DNA of 64,000 nucleotides from Alphaproteobacteria bacterium AO1-B (GCA_001890945.1 MLAX01000002.1:434001-498000); one strand, 5' to 3'; positions 27,851-36,458 are shown, counted from the first letter of the stretch. Numbers and translations are program-made. Notes: generated from the sequence alone by a model not told the origin.

Positions 27851-29875
27851 GTGACGATCCCAGTTCCACACTTTGCGGGTCTCGGGCGACCGATGCTGAA
27901 GGGGGCAGACGGCGATCCTGTCGCGACCAAAACCCGCAAGGCACTTGCTATCCTCGGTTATGTCAGCCGTATCAGTGATTTGAGCGCATCCCGCGAGGCC
28001 GTCGCCGATCTTCTTTGGAGCAGTGCGACCGGACACAGAGGCATGCAATCGCTTCGCCAAGCCTTAAAACAGTTGAAAACGGCAGAAGAAATTGCTGGGC
28101 TCGATGTGGTCAATACCCAAGGCGGGCATATACAAATTTTCGCGGGAAGCTTGCCTACTGATCTGGCGTACCTCCTGGACCTGCTCAACACCTCCGATTC
28201 ACCGGATTTCAACACCGCGATTGCTTTATGGCGCGGCGATTATCTGACTGGTTTTGAGGATATCGATCCTGTCTTTACGGATTGGCTGTTGATTGAACGT
28301 CAGCGCATCCGGGATGAGGTGATTGATGCCACGTTGAAACACCTTTCTGGCGCAGTTGTCGCTGCTGCCACCCCCGGGGCGGAAGCTGCCGCCCACTTCC
28401 TTCTGCATATGGATCCCGCCTTTGAGCCGGCCCACCGCGCGCTGATCCAGATCTATCTGCATCGCGGCCAACGGGAGCGGGCGGAACAGCAGTTGCGGGC
28501 CTGTGAGCGCGAGCTGAAAGAGTTGGACGGTGTGCCGGAACAGGAAACCCGGGATTTGTTGTCAGTAACTGAGCGCTCAGGCCCGTCAAATGCGCAATTG
28601 GTGGTGAGCAGGCCGCAGAACCCAGAATTCTGGCAAGATCCGGATGGAAGCGATGTCACGGTCGTGGATCACGGGTCGGACAATGTTATTCATTTCCCCA
28701 AGGTTTCGATTGTTTCGTCCGAGTTGGCCCGCACTGCGCCCAACGAAGGAATTTACTTGCGAGAGGAGATTGTAAGCGGTCTTTCCGCATATAGGTCTTT
28801 TGATCTCTTTCAATCAGATTACTTCGGCGATGCTGAAGGACCTCCGCCCGTGCTGGTTCAGGGCGACGATGGAGGAAATTTTCTGCTTCGTTTTCAACAT
28901 AATGATCGTTCCGGCAGAGTATTGATCCAGTTTGAGGACCGTGCCGAAGGACGGATTGTGTTCAGCGAAGTCGTCGACTTGCAAGAGTGGGATGGTATTG
29001 AGAATGCGGCCAGTCACACAATAGGTCGCATCTACAGTCACGTGACAAACAAGCTTCGGAATCCGAAAAACAGTTCTGCGTTTGCGCGGTGGTGCCAGGC
29101 GGAAGCCTTGATGGTGGAGTTTGATCCGAAATCTGACAGGAAGGCATTGCAAATCCTGGAGGAGATTTCCAAGCGCCATAGCACGTTCTCAATGTCGTAC
29201 TCCGGAAAAGCCTTGGTGAACATTAAACAGCTATTGCACTACCGGGTTGAGGATCGCGACAGTGTCCTGTCGTGGGATGAGATTATGTCACTGTGCGAAC
29301 ATGCCGTGAAACTGGACCCATGGCAGCCGATTAACCTGAGAACTCATGGGTGGGCGCTTATCCAGTCCGGCTTGGCGGATGAGGCGCGCCGGTCGTTTAT
29401 GCAAGCCATTCGTTTGAACAGCGTCGATCCAATCAATCTGATCTCAGCTGCTGAAGGCTTGGCATTTGCGGGTGAAGTTGAACTTGCTCGGAGCAAAGCG
29501 GAAAAGGCGATGAACCTGTTCACAACCGTGCCGCGGGTCTTCTACGAGTATTACTCTCTGGTTTTTTTCGCATCCGAAGATTTCGAAACGGCTGCTAAAA
29601 TAATTGAGCGCGCGTCCTACAAGAGCATTGTTGGGCTGACAACGCGAGTCGCTGCACTTGTATGTGCAGGGAAAGATGCCGAAGCACTGGATCTTTTGAG
29701 CCGGCATAGCGAAAGCTTAGCCAAGGTAATCGATCAGGCTGGGCTGGGTACGGGCGACCCCGATGAGTGGGGGCGACGTATCAACTTCTTCCAAGACCCC
29801 AAAACACGCGCCTCATATGACCGCGGTGTTCAGCTGGTCAAGAGATACTTCTTTGGCGACAGGGCCGCGATCTAG
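27851..29875 (+). CDS. Large BTAD/SARP-type transcriptional regulator with TPR-like tail
   Basis: I start at GTG 27851, placed 7 bases after AAGGAAG; the longer frame has no good ribosome site. The N-terminus (about 5-85) resembles an OmpR-type winged helix as in SARP regulators (TRKALAILGYV; LLWSSATGHRGMQSLRQALKQL). A bacterial transcriptional activation domain follows (about 95-245; LWRGDYLTGFEDID; DWLLIERQRIRDEV; AHRALIQIYLHRGQRERAEQQLRACERE). The C-terminal half is helical repeat, TPR-like (about 400-660; LDPWQPINLRTHGWALIQSG). It likely binds DNA near the locus. Such proteins are classic antibiotic-pathway activators in Streptomyces and are less common in Gram-negatives. Confidence 0.87.
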   Translation: MTIPVPHFAGLGRPMLKGADGDPVATKTRKALAILGYVSRISDLSASREAVADLLWSSATGHRGMQSLRQALKQLKTAEEIAGLDVVNTQGGHIQIFAGSLPTDLAYLLDLLNTSDSPDFNTAIALWRGDYLTGFEDIDPVFTDWLLIERQRIRDEVIDATLKHLSGAVVAAATPGAEAAAHFLLHMDPAFEPAHRALIQIYLHRGQRERAEQQLRACERELKELDGVPEQETRDLLSVTERSGPSNAQLVVSRPQNPEFWQDPDGSDVTVVDHGSDNVIHFPKVSIVSSELARTAPNEGIYLREEIVSGLSAYRSFDLFQSDYFGDAEGPPPVLVQGDDGGNFLLRFQHNDRSGRVLIQFEDRAEGRIVFSEVVDLQEWDGIENAASHTIGRIYSHVTNKLRNPKNSSAFARWCQAEALMVEFDPKSDRKALQILEEISKRHSTFSMSYSGKALVNIKQLLHYRVEDRDSVLSWDEIMSLCEHAVKLDPWQPINLRTHGWALIQSGLADEARRSFMQAIRLNSVDPINLISAAEGLAFAGEVELARSKAEKAMNLFTTVPRVFYEYYSLVFFASEDFETAAKIIERASYKSIVGLTTRVAALVCAGKDAEALDLLSRHSESLAKVIDQAGLGTGDPDEWGRRINFFQDPKTRASYDRGVQLVKRYFFGDRAAI

Positions 29876-29879
29876 TTGA

Positions 29880-30158
29880 TCAGGAAAACTGACGGGCAAG
29901 TGGGACAAGGTAACCGGGATCTGCCTGATCGATCTTCTTCTGATTCAGGCGATAGGGGAGCACTGTCGTCTTGGCCTGTGAGGCGTCAACAACCTCAAAA
30001 TCCATCAACTGCACAGCATGCTCTGGCAAACCAATTTTCCTTAGTTCATCCTTTGGATTCTGGATAAGCTTTCGACGCACTTCCTTATCCGTCCGAGCGA
30101 GAGCGAGCAGCTGACCGAGTGCAACGACGTTGCTACGGTAATGAGGAAACCTGGCCAT
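29880..30158 (-). CDS. Candidate RiPP precursor A with NHLP-like leader
   Basis: The ATG at 30158 has AAGG upstream; the longer frame runs through the gap to the next gene. The 92-residue product begins with a short basic tail. It then shows the pattern LARTDKEVRRKLIQNPKDELRKIGL, as in nitrile-hydratase-like leader peptides (NHLP/TOMM propeptide family), followed by VVDASQAKTTVLPY. After the leader about 25 residues remain, ending LVPLARQFS, with no cysteine. It is co-directional with precursor B and converges on the BTAD gene 4 bases away. Homology is by eye; a shortened nitrile-hydratase-type protein is an alternative. Confidence 0.65.
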   Translation of the reverse strand: MARFPHYRSNVVALGQLLALARTDKEVRRKLIQNPKDELRKIGLPEHAVQLMDFEVVDASQAKTTVLPYRLNQKKIDQADPGYLVPLARQFS

Positions 30159-30243
30159 CGGGGAAAACCTTGTGGGTGCGGTGGAAGATTGCGACCGGAG
30201 TTGGTGGCCTCCGGTCGCAGGTGCAAGAAAGATCGGTCGTCGA

Positions 30244-30534
30244 TCAGTCCGGCATTTCTTCATAATGACAGCTCGCCAACGCCAAGCGGCCAAGCTCTTC
30301 GAAATAAGTTTCATCACCTGCTGCAACGCGTGCTTCATCAATCTTTGTCGGGATGACCAGATGCACCTTGTCCGCGGTGTCGGCGTAGATTTTTACATCT
30401 GTTGCGAGGCCGAGCTCCGACAGCGCGGCTTCCGGGTGTTCGGCAAACTTGGCACGTTCTGTTGAGTTCTGGATGATTTCACCAAGTTTCGAACCAATGG
30501 CCAGTTCGCGATTGGTAGTTGAAAGAGTGTGCAT
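30244..30534 (-). CDS. Candidate RiPP precursor B with NHLP-like leader
   Basis: This 96-residue protein fits the nitrile-hydratase-like leader pattern well: LGEIIQNSTERAKFAEHPEAALSELGL, then the strand-like DKVHLVIPTKID. It lacks any catalytic nitrile-hydratase Cys cluster. The C-terminal segment after the leader carries one cysteine and ends LALASCHYEEMPD. It is transcribed away from the YcaO gene out of a shared AT-rich region, and precursor A follows 85 bases downstream. The combination of NHLP-type peptide with YcaO suggests a modified peptide product, but cleavage site and modification are unknown. Confidence 0.75.
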   Translation of the reverse strand: MHTLSTTNRELAIGSKLGEIIQNSTERAKFAEHPEAALSELGLATDVKIYADTADKVHLVIPTKIDEARVAAGDETYFEELGRLALASCHYEEMPD

Positions 30535-30821
30535 GCTAAGCCTCCAGTTTATTCGGTTGTATGTTTTTCATATTTGTCGGCGGCAAAAGTAATAATAGCC
30601 CCGAAACTGGAAAGTAATCATGTTTTATCGATACTATAAGTAACAATATTTATTGACTACTTGATCCTATATAAAATTAATGCATCAATAATTTCGTAAA
30701 ACAATGGAAAAACGTAAATGCTACCGCTTCGCAATTTCTAATGAGTCTATTGATCAAAAAATATACTTGATCATGTTCTCAGGAATGCTTTAGTCGCAGA
30801 ACGTTTTTTTGTGGGGGAGCG
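30535..30821. promoter_or_regulatory. AT-rich divergent promoter region with TTGATC repeats
   Basis: This 287-base region between precursor B and ycaO is clearly AT-richer than its neighbours. A possible rightward promoter is TTGACT (30653-30658) with ATTAAT 17 bases later. The heptamer TTGATCA occurs at 30750-30756 and 30767-30773. A related ACTTGATC occurs at both 30659-30666 and 30765-30772. Direct heptamer repeats are the type of site used by SARP regulators, so these may be operators for the adjacent BTAD protein (inference). Confidence 0.45.
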
Positions 30822-32180
30822 ATGCAGCGTTTTGTGCCAGAGGTTCTGAGTGGGCTTGTGAGTACGGGTCTGATCGCGGGCACGGAGCGAGATGTGAGAC
30901 CGGTCAATCCGGATGCCGAGCAGGCTCTCCGGCTGTTTGGGCTGGTCTTGCGAGCCGGCCGGATGCGCCTGATGCCTGTCTCTCTTCCAGGCTGTCCAAT
31001 CCACTTTTGTACCGCTGTTGTTACGCCTCAAAACTCTGATGAGCAGCGTACGGTGAATGCGACTGGGTCCTTTGCCGCCGGTGGGCAAGCAAATACGAAA
31101 GTAGGTGCATCTATTAGTTGTATTGGTGAGGTTACTGAAAGGTTAACTCTTTGTTCTCTTGGGCAAGATGATCCGCGTGTTGTTGGCGTTACGAAGGGTG
31201 AGTTTCAAGCAGATCTTGCATCCATACTGGGATTTAGTGAGGCCCAGACGATTGATTTTCTTCGCAAGCGAACGGAGTTGGGGCAGGGGTCCCTTGGTTC
31301 AGTTATTGATTGGAGTAAGTTGAGTAATCGTCTTGTTCGCGTGAGTAATTTGTTAAACGGGACTGAGGCGCGGCTACCTGCATTCGCGGCTCTTTTCGGA
31401 GAAGTTGTTCTCGAGCAGGGTCTCACGGTAGGCGTTTCGTCAACAGTTGGATGTGCGGTCTGGTCTGACTTAGAAGGCGCGCGGGAGCGGGCGCTTTTGG
31501 AGCTCATAGAGCGCGACGCCGTGGCTCAAGCCTGGTACAACCGTCTGGGGATAACATTGCTACCCGGTGCGGTTTTGCGTGAAAAAATTTCTGACGACTT
31601 GATGAAATATCTGTCTGAGCGCCGCCGAAAGACAACGATTTGCAGGGTCGAAACCGATTTGCCGGTCCATGTTGCCGTTGCCATTTCACACCGCGGCGAT
31701 GGTCACGCGGCAGCGTTTGGTGCTTGTGCCGAATGGGAGCTCGGATCAGCGATGTTCGGAGCAATTACCGAAATGCTGCAGGGAGAAATCTCGTTGTCTG
31801 CGATGGAGACTGCGTACCCAGATCGTCCCCATGACCAAGGCAGCAAAATTCCATCTCAGCTTCGGTATGCCCGCGAGAGATCGATCCTGGATGATTGGCC
31901 AGTTGGAAAAGCCTCGGTAGCGGCTTCTTTTTCTGAAGCCGAAGCCTTTACTTATGACGGATTGTTGGAGGCCTTGCGGCAGAAGGGAATTACGGTTTGG
32001 GAGTTTGATGCGACACGTCCGGATCTTGGTGTGCCCTGCATCAAACTGTTCTCACCCGAATTGTGCACCTGGCAGCCGCGGTTTGGCAAAGACCGGCTCT
32101 TTAAAGGCGTGGTCGAGCGCGGATTGCGCACTGAACCTGAACGGGAAGAGGTCTTCGCAGAGCGCCCGTTCCCATTCTAG
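30822..32180 (+). CDS. Stand-alone YcaO-domain protein
   Basis: YcaO proteins use ATP to activate peptide backbone amides, giving azolines or thioamides. The 452-residue protein has the nucleotide-site motifs: GEVTERL (E103, E106, R107) in an ASISCIGEVTERL helix, and ALLELIERDA (E227, E230). Its C-terminus is RPFPF, recalling the proline-rich tail of azoline-forming YcaOs. GGGGGAG precedes the ATG. No E1-like partner, SagB dehydrogenase or TfuA is encoded beside it. The first half (about 31.02-31.4 kb) is rich in GTT, AGT and TTA codons, unlike neighbouring genes, which suggests transfer. Confidence 0.9.
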   Translation: MQRFVPEVLSGLVSTGLIAGTERDVRPVNPDAEQALRLFGLVLRAGRMRLMPVSLPGCPIHFCTAVVTPQNSDEQRTVNATGSFAAGGQANTKVGASISCIGEVTERLTLCSLGQDDPRVVGVTKGEFQADLASILGFSEAQTIDFLRKRTELGQGSLGSVIDWSKLSNRLVRVSNLLNGTEARLPAFAALFGEVVLEQGLTVGVSSTVGCAVWSDLEGARERALLELIERDAVAQAWYNRLGITLLPGAVLREKISDDLMKYLSERRRKTTICRVETDLPVHVAVAISHRGDGHAAAFGACAEWELGSAMFGAITEMLQGEISLSAMETAYPDRPHDQGSKIPSQLRYARERSILDDWPVGKASVAASFSEAEAFTYDGLLEALRQKGITVWEFDATRPDLGVPCIKLFSPELCTWQPRFGKDRLFKGVVERGLRTEPEREEVFAERPFPF

Positions 32181-32216
32181 CCATGCTCAAGAGCACTTTG
32201 ATCGTGTTGCAGTTTG

Positions 32217-32786
32217 TTAGTTGACGGGGACCGGCCGACCGTCGGCTTGCGGCCGCGCCAGCGTCATGACCCAGAAATTCCGCCATTTTCCATTGCTGCG
32301 ATTGGTGCGGGCAATTCCGACACGCGTCACATACGGATTGAGCAAGTTCTTGTTGTGGCCTTCGGAACCTTGCCAGCCGCGAAAAGCTGCAGGCAGATCC
32401 GCATAACCGGCACCAAGGTTCTCTGCAGCTGCGTAATTTGGGTAACGCGCCTTGTCGAGCCGCTGGGAAAGGCCAAAGGCGCTGTGCTGCCAGGTGTCCA
32501 TGCTGTCGCGTTTGGCAATATGCCGCGCCATGTCTTGCGAGACACCATCAAGCGCCGGATCGTGACGCAAGGCCGGAAGACCATTCTCTGCGCGATAGGC
32601 GTTCACCATCGCCATGAGAGAAGAGGTGCTGACATCGACATCTGTAAAGACCGGCCGGTCTTCCAATTCGCCTTGACCGCCAGGCAGCGCACCGCAGCCT
32701 GCCAAGAAAACAAAGAGCAAGACCAAGGGCAGGGTGCGCAGGCACTGAATAGCTCTGTTTCTCTGGCTGCCGAAAATCATTGTCAC
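32217..32786 (-). CDS. CAP/SCP-domain lipoprotein
   Basis: This 189-residue protein has a lipoprotein signal ending in the lipobox LAGC (Cys about 31). A CAP (SCP/PR-1) domain follows, with LMAMVNAYRAENGLPAL, HSAFGLSQRL, ENLGAGY and GWQGSEGHNKNLLNP. The bacterial CAP metal/active-site His and Glu positions are visible. Its role is unknown; bacterial CAP proteins are secreted or surface proteins. The start overlaps the stop of the phosphodiesterase gene (ATGA), so the two form an operon. Confidence 0.9.
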   Translation of the reverse strand: MTMIFGSQRNRAIQCLRTLPLVLLFVFLAGCGALPGGQGELEDRPVFTDVDVSTSSLMAMVNAYRAENGLPALRHDPALDGVSQDMARHIAKRDSMDTWQHSAFGLSQRLDKARYPNYAAAENLGAGYADLPAAFRGWQGSEGHNKNLLNPYVTRVGIARTNRSNGKWRNFWVMTLARPQADGRPVPVN

Positions 32787-33619
32787 GCGTCATCTCCGGG
32801 CCAGGAAACACCCTCATCGGCAAAGAAGTGATGCGGTCCGGGATATGCCTCGACATAGGCCATATGGGTCACTGTGCCTGCTTGCGGCGTATGGTGATGA
32901 AGGAAATATGCGGGCGGTTCGAAGTTGAACATCGGCGGCCCATCTTCGGTCAAATCCAAGACGACCTGGTGGCCCGTACTGGGGGCGAGCGTCATGATCT
33001 TGCCTGCGAACTCCGCGATGATCGGGCGGTGCAGATGACCGCAAAGCAGCCGCTGAATGTGCTTGTGCGGACCGATCACCTCTGCGAGCGCACCGGCGTC
33101 ATTCAAGCCAATCGCATCCATGTGCTGAATGCCGCTGAGGGCAGGCGGGTGGTGGAGGGCGATAAGCGTCGGCCGATTGTCCTCCGAGAGACGATCTGAC
33201 AGCCATTTCAGCTGCGGTGTGCCGAGTTCGCCATTCGGTTTTCCGGGGATGTTCGTATCAAGTGCGATAAGCCGGAGATCGCCAATTTCGGCGGTGTAGC
33301 AGAGCTTGCCCTCTACGTCGCCGTCCATGCCCGGAAACCCGGACATCTCGCGCCGCATATCGGCGCTGCCGTCATGATTGCCGGGGATCATGAACACTGG
33401 CATGGCGAGCCGCGACAGGATCTGCCGGGCAAGTGCATATTCCCGCGGATCGCTTTTGTCTGTGAGGTCTCCGGTCAAAACGACTGCGTCCGGGCGTGGC
33501 GTCAGGCCGTTCAAGGCCGGGATCGCCCGCTCCGCCAGCATGTTTGTATCGGAGACGCGATAGCAGGCAAGTCCGCGCGGACGAAGATGCAAATCGGTAA
33601 TATGTGCAATGAGTGCCAT
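32783..33619 (-). CDS. Calcineurin-like phosphodiesterase (CpdA-like)
   Basis: This 278-residue metallophosphoesterase keeps the full metal-site series: DLHL near the start, GDLTD, GNHD, an ALHHPP histidine and CGHLHRP. The layout is that of class III cyclic-nucleotide phosphodiesterases (CpdA) and their relatives. The substrate may be cAMP or another phosphodiester. It is first in a two-gene operon with the CAP lipoprotein and divergent from the glycosyltransferase operon. Confidence 0.88.
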   Translation of the reverse strand: MALIAHITDLHLRPRGLACYRVSDTNMLAERAIPALNGLTPRPDAVVLTGDLTDKSDPREYALARQILSRLAMPVFMIPGNHDGSADMRREMSGFPGMDGDVEGKLCYTAEIGDLRLIALDTNIPGKPNGELGTPQLKWLSDRLSEDNRPTLIALHHPPALSGIQHMDAIGLNDAGALAEVIGPHKHIQRLLCGHLHRPIIAEFAGKIMTLAPSTGHQVVLDLTEDGPPMFNFEPPAYFLHHHTPQAGTVTHMAYVEAYPGPHHFFADEGVSWPGDDA

Positions 33620-33787
33620 AGGATTGCCAAAGGAATGTTGCGAGGAATCGTCCCCATGACGATAGCTTCACAGAGTTTGGGTGCAAGCAGTGTTTCCCTT
33701 TTCAAAAAGCTCATGTAGGAGATGCACACACATTCTTTTTGAAAGGCTGGGATCAAGCCCGTTTGATCCTCGCGGAATCGGGTCGTA

Positions 33788-35575
33788 ATGGCAGAAACGC
33801 AATCGGCAGCGGCAAACAGCGCGCAACCGGAGCAGGATCCGGAAAAGTCCGGAAATCAAATGAAAAAGCCGATATGGCTGCGCATCTTCGGCCATGATGT
33901 AACCGCACCGCTTCTGCTGCTCGCCTTAGCGCTTGTTTTGTTCGTTCCAGGTCAGTGGACTGTGCCGCCGCTGGACCGCGATGAGCCGCGTTTCACGCAA
34001 GCGACCAAGCAAATGCTCGAAACTGGGGACTATGTCGACATCCGGTTCCAGGATCAGGCGCGTCACAAGAAGCCGGTTGGCATTTATTGGCTGCAGGCGG
34101 CTGCAGTCAAACTGACAGGTCATGATGCGTCTGCGTCGCTTTGGGTGTATCGTTTGCCGTCCATTATCGGCGCGACATTGGGCGTTCTGGCGGTTTTCTG
34201 GTTGGCAAGAGCGTTCATGGGCCCCTCAGGAGCGCTTGTTGCTGGTTCCTTTGTTGTGCTTGCCATCATCCTTGGTGTTGAAGCGCGGCTTGCGAAAACC
34301 GATGCCACTCTTTTTGCAACGATTGTTATCGCTCAGGGCGCTCTTGCGCGGCTCTGGCTGAGGAACAGCTCCGATAGGGCCTGGGGCCTTGCTTTTGTGT
34401 TCTGGACCGCGCTTGCGGCAAGTGTCTTGGTCAAGGGACCAGTTGGCCCGATGGTCGTCGGGTTCACGGTTGTTGGCTTGATCATCACCAGCCGCAATTT
34501 GAGCTGGTTCAAGGGGGCCGTCCCGCTGGCCGGTTTCATCTGGTTTTTCTTGCTTGTTCTACCTTGGTTCGTCGCCATTTGGATCGCAACAGACGGCACA
34601 TTCTTTACAGAAGCGATCGGCAAGGATCTACTCGGCAAGGTGTCTGAAGGGCAGGAAGGGCATGGGGCCCCGCCGCTGACCCATCTCGGTGCCATGTTTG
34701 GTGTCTTTTGGCCGCTTCCGGCATTCTTCCTGATTGCTTTGCCGATGATGTGGCGCGAGCGGAAAAGCCCTTTGGTGATCTTTGCAGCTTGCTGGTTCTT
34801 CCCAAGCTGGGTGGTGTTTGAACTCGTTGCGACGAAGCTGCCGCATTACACCATGCCCTTGATGCCTGCACTGATTTTGCCTGTGGCGGCGGCCCTGATC
34901 GAAGGCGCCGGTTTCCAAACTGCGAAATGGCTACGTTGGGTGGCGGCGATCTTGTTGGCGGTGCCCGCCATAGGAATTGCGGCCGCCGCCTTTGGAGGCC
35001 CGTTTGCGCTTGGTATCTGGCCATCACCTCCAGGGGCGATTGTCACCGGGATTGGCGCAGTTTTTGCCGTCTTTGCCGCTACCCGTCTGCTCCGTGGACC
35101 GGCGCTCTATGCTCTGCCAGCCACAACGCTGACCGCAATTTGCGTTGCCATCGGTGTATGGGGTTTTTCAGGACCGGCACTGACCACGATCTGGGTTAGT
35201 CCGAGGCTTGTGACTGCGATGGACGAGATCCCGGGGTGCGCAAATCGGGATACCCGGCAAGTGGTCACGACCGGCTTCCACGAGCCGAGCTTTATCTTCC
35301 TGGAAGGGACCAACACCAAGATCGTGCCGGAGGCTGAAGCCGCCGATTTCCTCGCGCAAGTTAAGGCGGGAGAGAGTGGTGTTTGCCGGATCGCAGCAAT
35401 CGAGAGCCGGCATGAAGAGGCGTTTTTGGCCGCAGCCAAGGAGAAGGGTCTTGTCCCCGTGGTGCGAAAAAGGGTAGACGGCCTGAATATCAACGGCGGC
35501 GATGATGTCGATATTGCGCTCTATCAGTCGGCCGCGGACGCAACAGACACACAAGGCGGCAATGAGCAGCAATAG
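33788..35575 (+). CDS. ArnT/PMT-type membrane glycosyltransferase
   Basis: This 595-residue protein with about 10-12 membrane spans belongs to the GT39/GT83 superfamily (ArnT, PMT). A short soluble N-tail precedes the first span. The catalytic first periplasmic loop holds PPLDRDEPRFTQATKQM, with acidic residues where ArnT binds metal and lipid-phosphate sugar. The hydrophobic core continues to about 480, and a periplasmic domain closes the protein. It heads an operon with a PAP2 phosphatase, a polyprenyl-P glycosyltransferase and a LAB_N protein, so lipid A or a surface glycolipid is the likely acceptor. Confidence 0.88.
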   Translation: MAETQSAAANSAQPEQDPEKSGNQMKKPIWLRIFGHDVTAPLLLLALALVLFVPGQWTVPPLDRDEPRFTQATKQMLETGDYVDIRFQDQARHKKPVGIYWLQAAAVKLTGHDASASLWVYRLPSIIGATLGVLAVFWLARAFMGPSGALVAGSFVVLAIILGVEARLAKTDATLFATIVIAQGALARLWLRNSSDRAWGLAFVFWTALAASVLVKGPVGPMVVGFTVVGLIITSRNLSWFKGAVPLAGFIWFFLLVLPWFVAIWIATDGTFFTEAIGKDLLGKVSEGQEGHGAPPLTHLGAMFGVFWPLPAFFLIALPMMWRERKSPLVIFAACWFFPSWVVFELVATKLPHYTMPLMPALILPVAAALIEGAGFQTAKWLRWVAAILLAVPAIGIAAAAFGGPFALGIWPSPPGAIVTGIGAVFAVFAATRLLRGPALYALPATTLTAICVAIGVWGFSGPALTTIWVSPRLVTAMDEIPGCANRDTRQVVTTGFHEPSFIFLEGTNTKIVPEAEAADFLAQVKAGESGVCRIAAIESRHEEAFLAAAKEKGLVPVVRKRVDGLNINGGDDVDIALYQSAADATDTQGGNEQQ

Positions 35576-36458
35576 TCGGATAAAATGGGTGCTGGAACGG
35601 ATGCGCGGCAATGCCCGGCGCGCCATGATCCTTTATTCCAATCGCAAGGAGCGCGGTACCGCTCAGTTGCGGACATTGCCTCCGGGCCAACGGCCACAAG
35701 ATATCCTTGCTGTTCTTCTTTTAACGGTGGGTGTCGCAGTCGTTGCCTTTGATGCGCCGACGTATCCTTGGCTGAACTCACTGCCGAACGAATACCGGAC
35801 GGCCTTCCGCTCATTCACTGATTTGGGTAAGGCAGACTGGATCCTGATTTCAACGGGTGTTCCTTGTCTCTTTCTGCTCGCGCTCGACGCCGGCCGATAT
35901 GCTTTCCGGATCCGGATGGCGATCGGCGCCGTCTTCACCTATGCGGCGTTCGTCTTCTACACGGTCGCAGCGTCCGGGATTGTGGTGCTGATCATCAAGT
36001 GGAGCCTTGGGCGCGCGCGTCCGAAATTGTACGAAGAGTTCGGCCCCGTTCATTTTGATTTCCTTGCTTTTCACGGCAAGTTCACGAGCTTTCCGTCCGG
36101 CCATTCCACAACAGTCGCCGCCCTTGCGACTGCGCTTTATTTCATCTTCCCGGCTTACCGGTGGCTGATTGTTGTCAGTGCGTTCTGGCTGGCATTCTCC
36201 CGGGTGATGGCGGGTGCGCATTACCCAAGTGACGTCATTGCCGGCACACTGCTCGGAATGACCTTTACCTTCTTCACCGTGCGTGCCATGGCCCGGCGCC
36301 GGATCGGTTTTCATATTGCGGAAAACGGCAATATCGTTCCGAACATGACGGCCATTTCGGCCAAGGCAAGCGCGCGAGCCGTTTGGCAGGTTTTGCGCGG
36401 ACAACGCGGAGCGCAGCGTATCGTTCCAGGCCGGGCTGCGGCCAACGAGGCGGACTGA
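35562..36458 (+). CDS. PAP2-family membrane phosphatase
   Basis: I start at ATG 35562 (AAGG upstream), overlapping the end of the glycosyltransferase gene by 14 bases. The 298-residue membrane protein has the three PAP2 catalytic motifs: K-W-S-L-G-R-A-R-P, PSGHS and SRVMAGAHYPSDV. In this operon the substrate could be a lipid A phosphate (LpxE/LpxF-like) or undecaprenyl diphosphate; the sequence alone does not decide. Confidence 0.9.
   Translation: MSSNSRIKWVLERMRGNARRAMILYSNRKERGTAQLRTLPPGQRPQDILAVLLLTVGVAVVAFDAPTYPWLNSLPNEYRTAFRSFTDLGKADWILISTGVPCLFLLALDAGRYAFRIRMAIGAVFTYAAFVFYTVAASGIVVLIIKWSLGRARPKLYEEFGPVHFDFLAFHGKFTSFPSGHSTTVAALATALYFIFPAYRWLIVVSAFWLAFSRVMAGAHYPSDVIAGTLLGMTFTFFTVRAMARRRIGFHIAENGNIVPNMTAISAKASARAVWQVLRGQRGAQRIVPGRAAANEAD

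Noticed and set aside
27037..32200. Integrative element with attachment repeats at tRNA-Arg
   Set aside because: I found no integrase and no visible copy of the tRNA 3' end to the right, so an integrative element is not supported although transfer of the YcaO block is possible.
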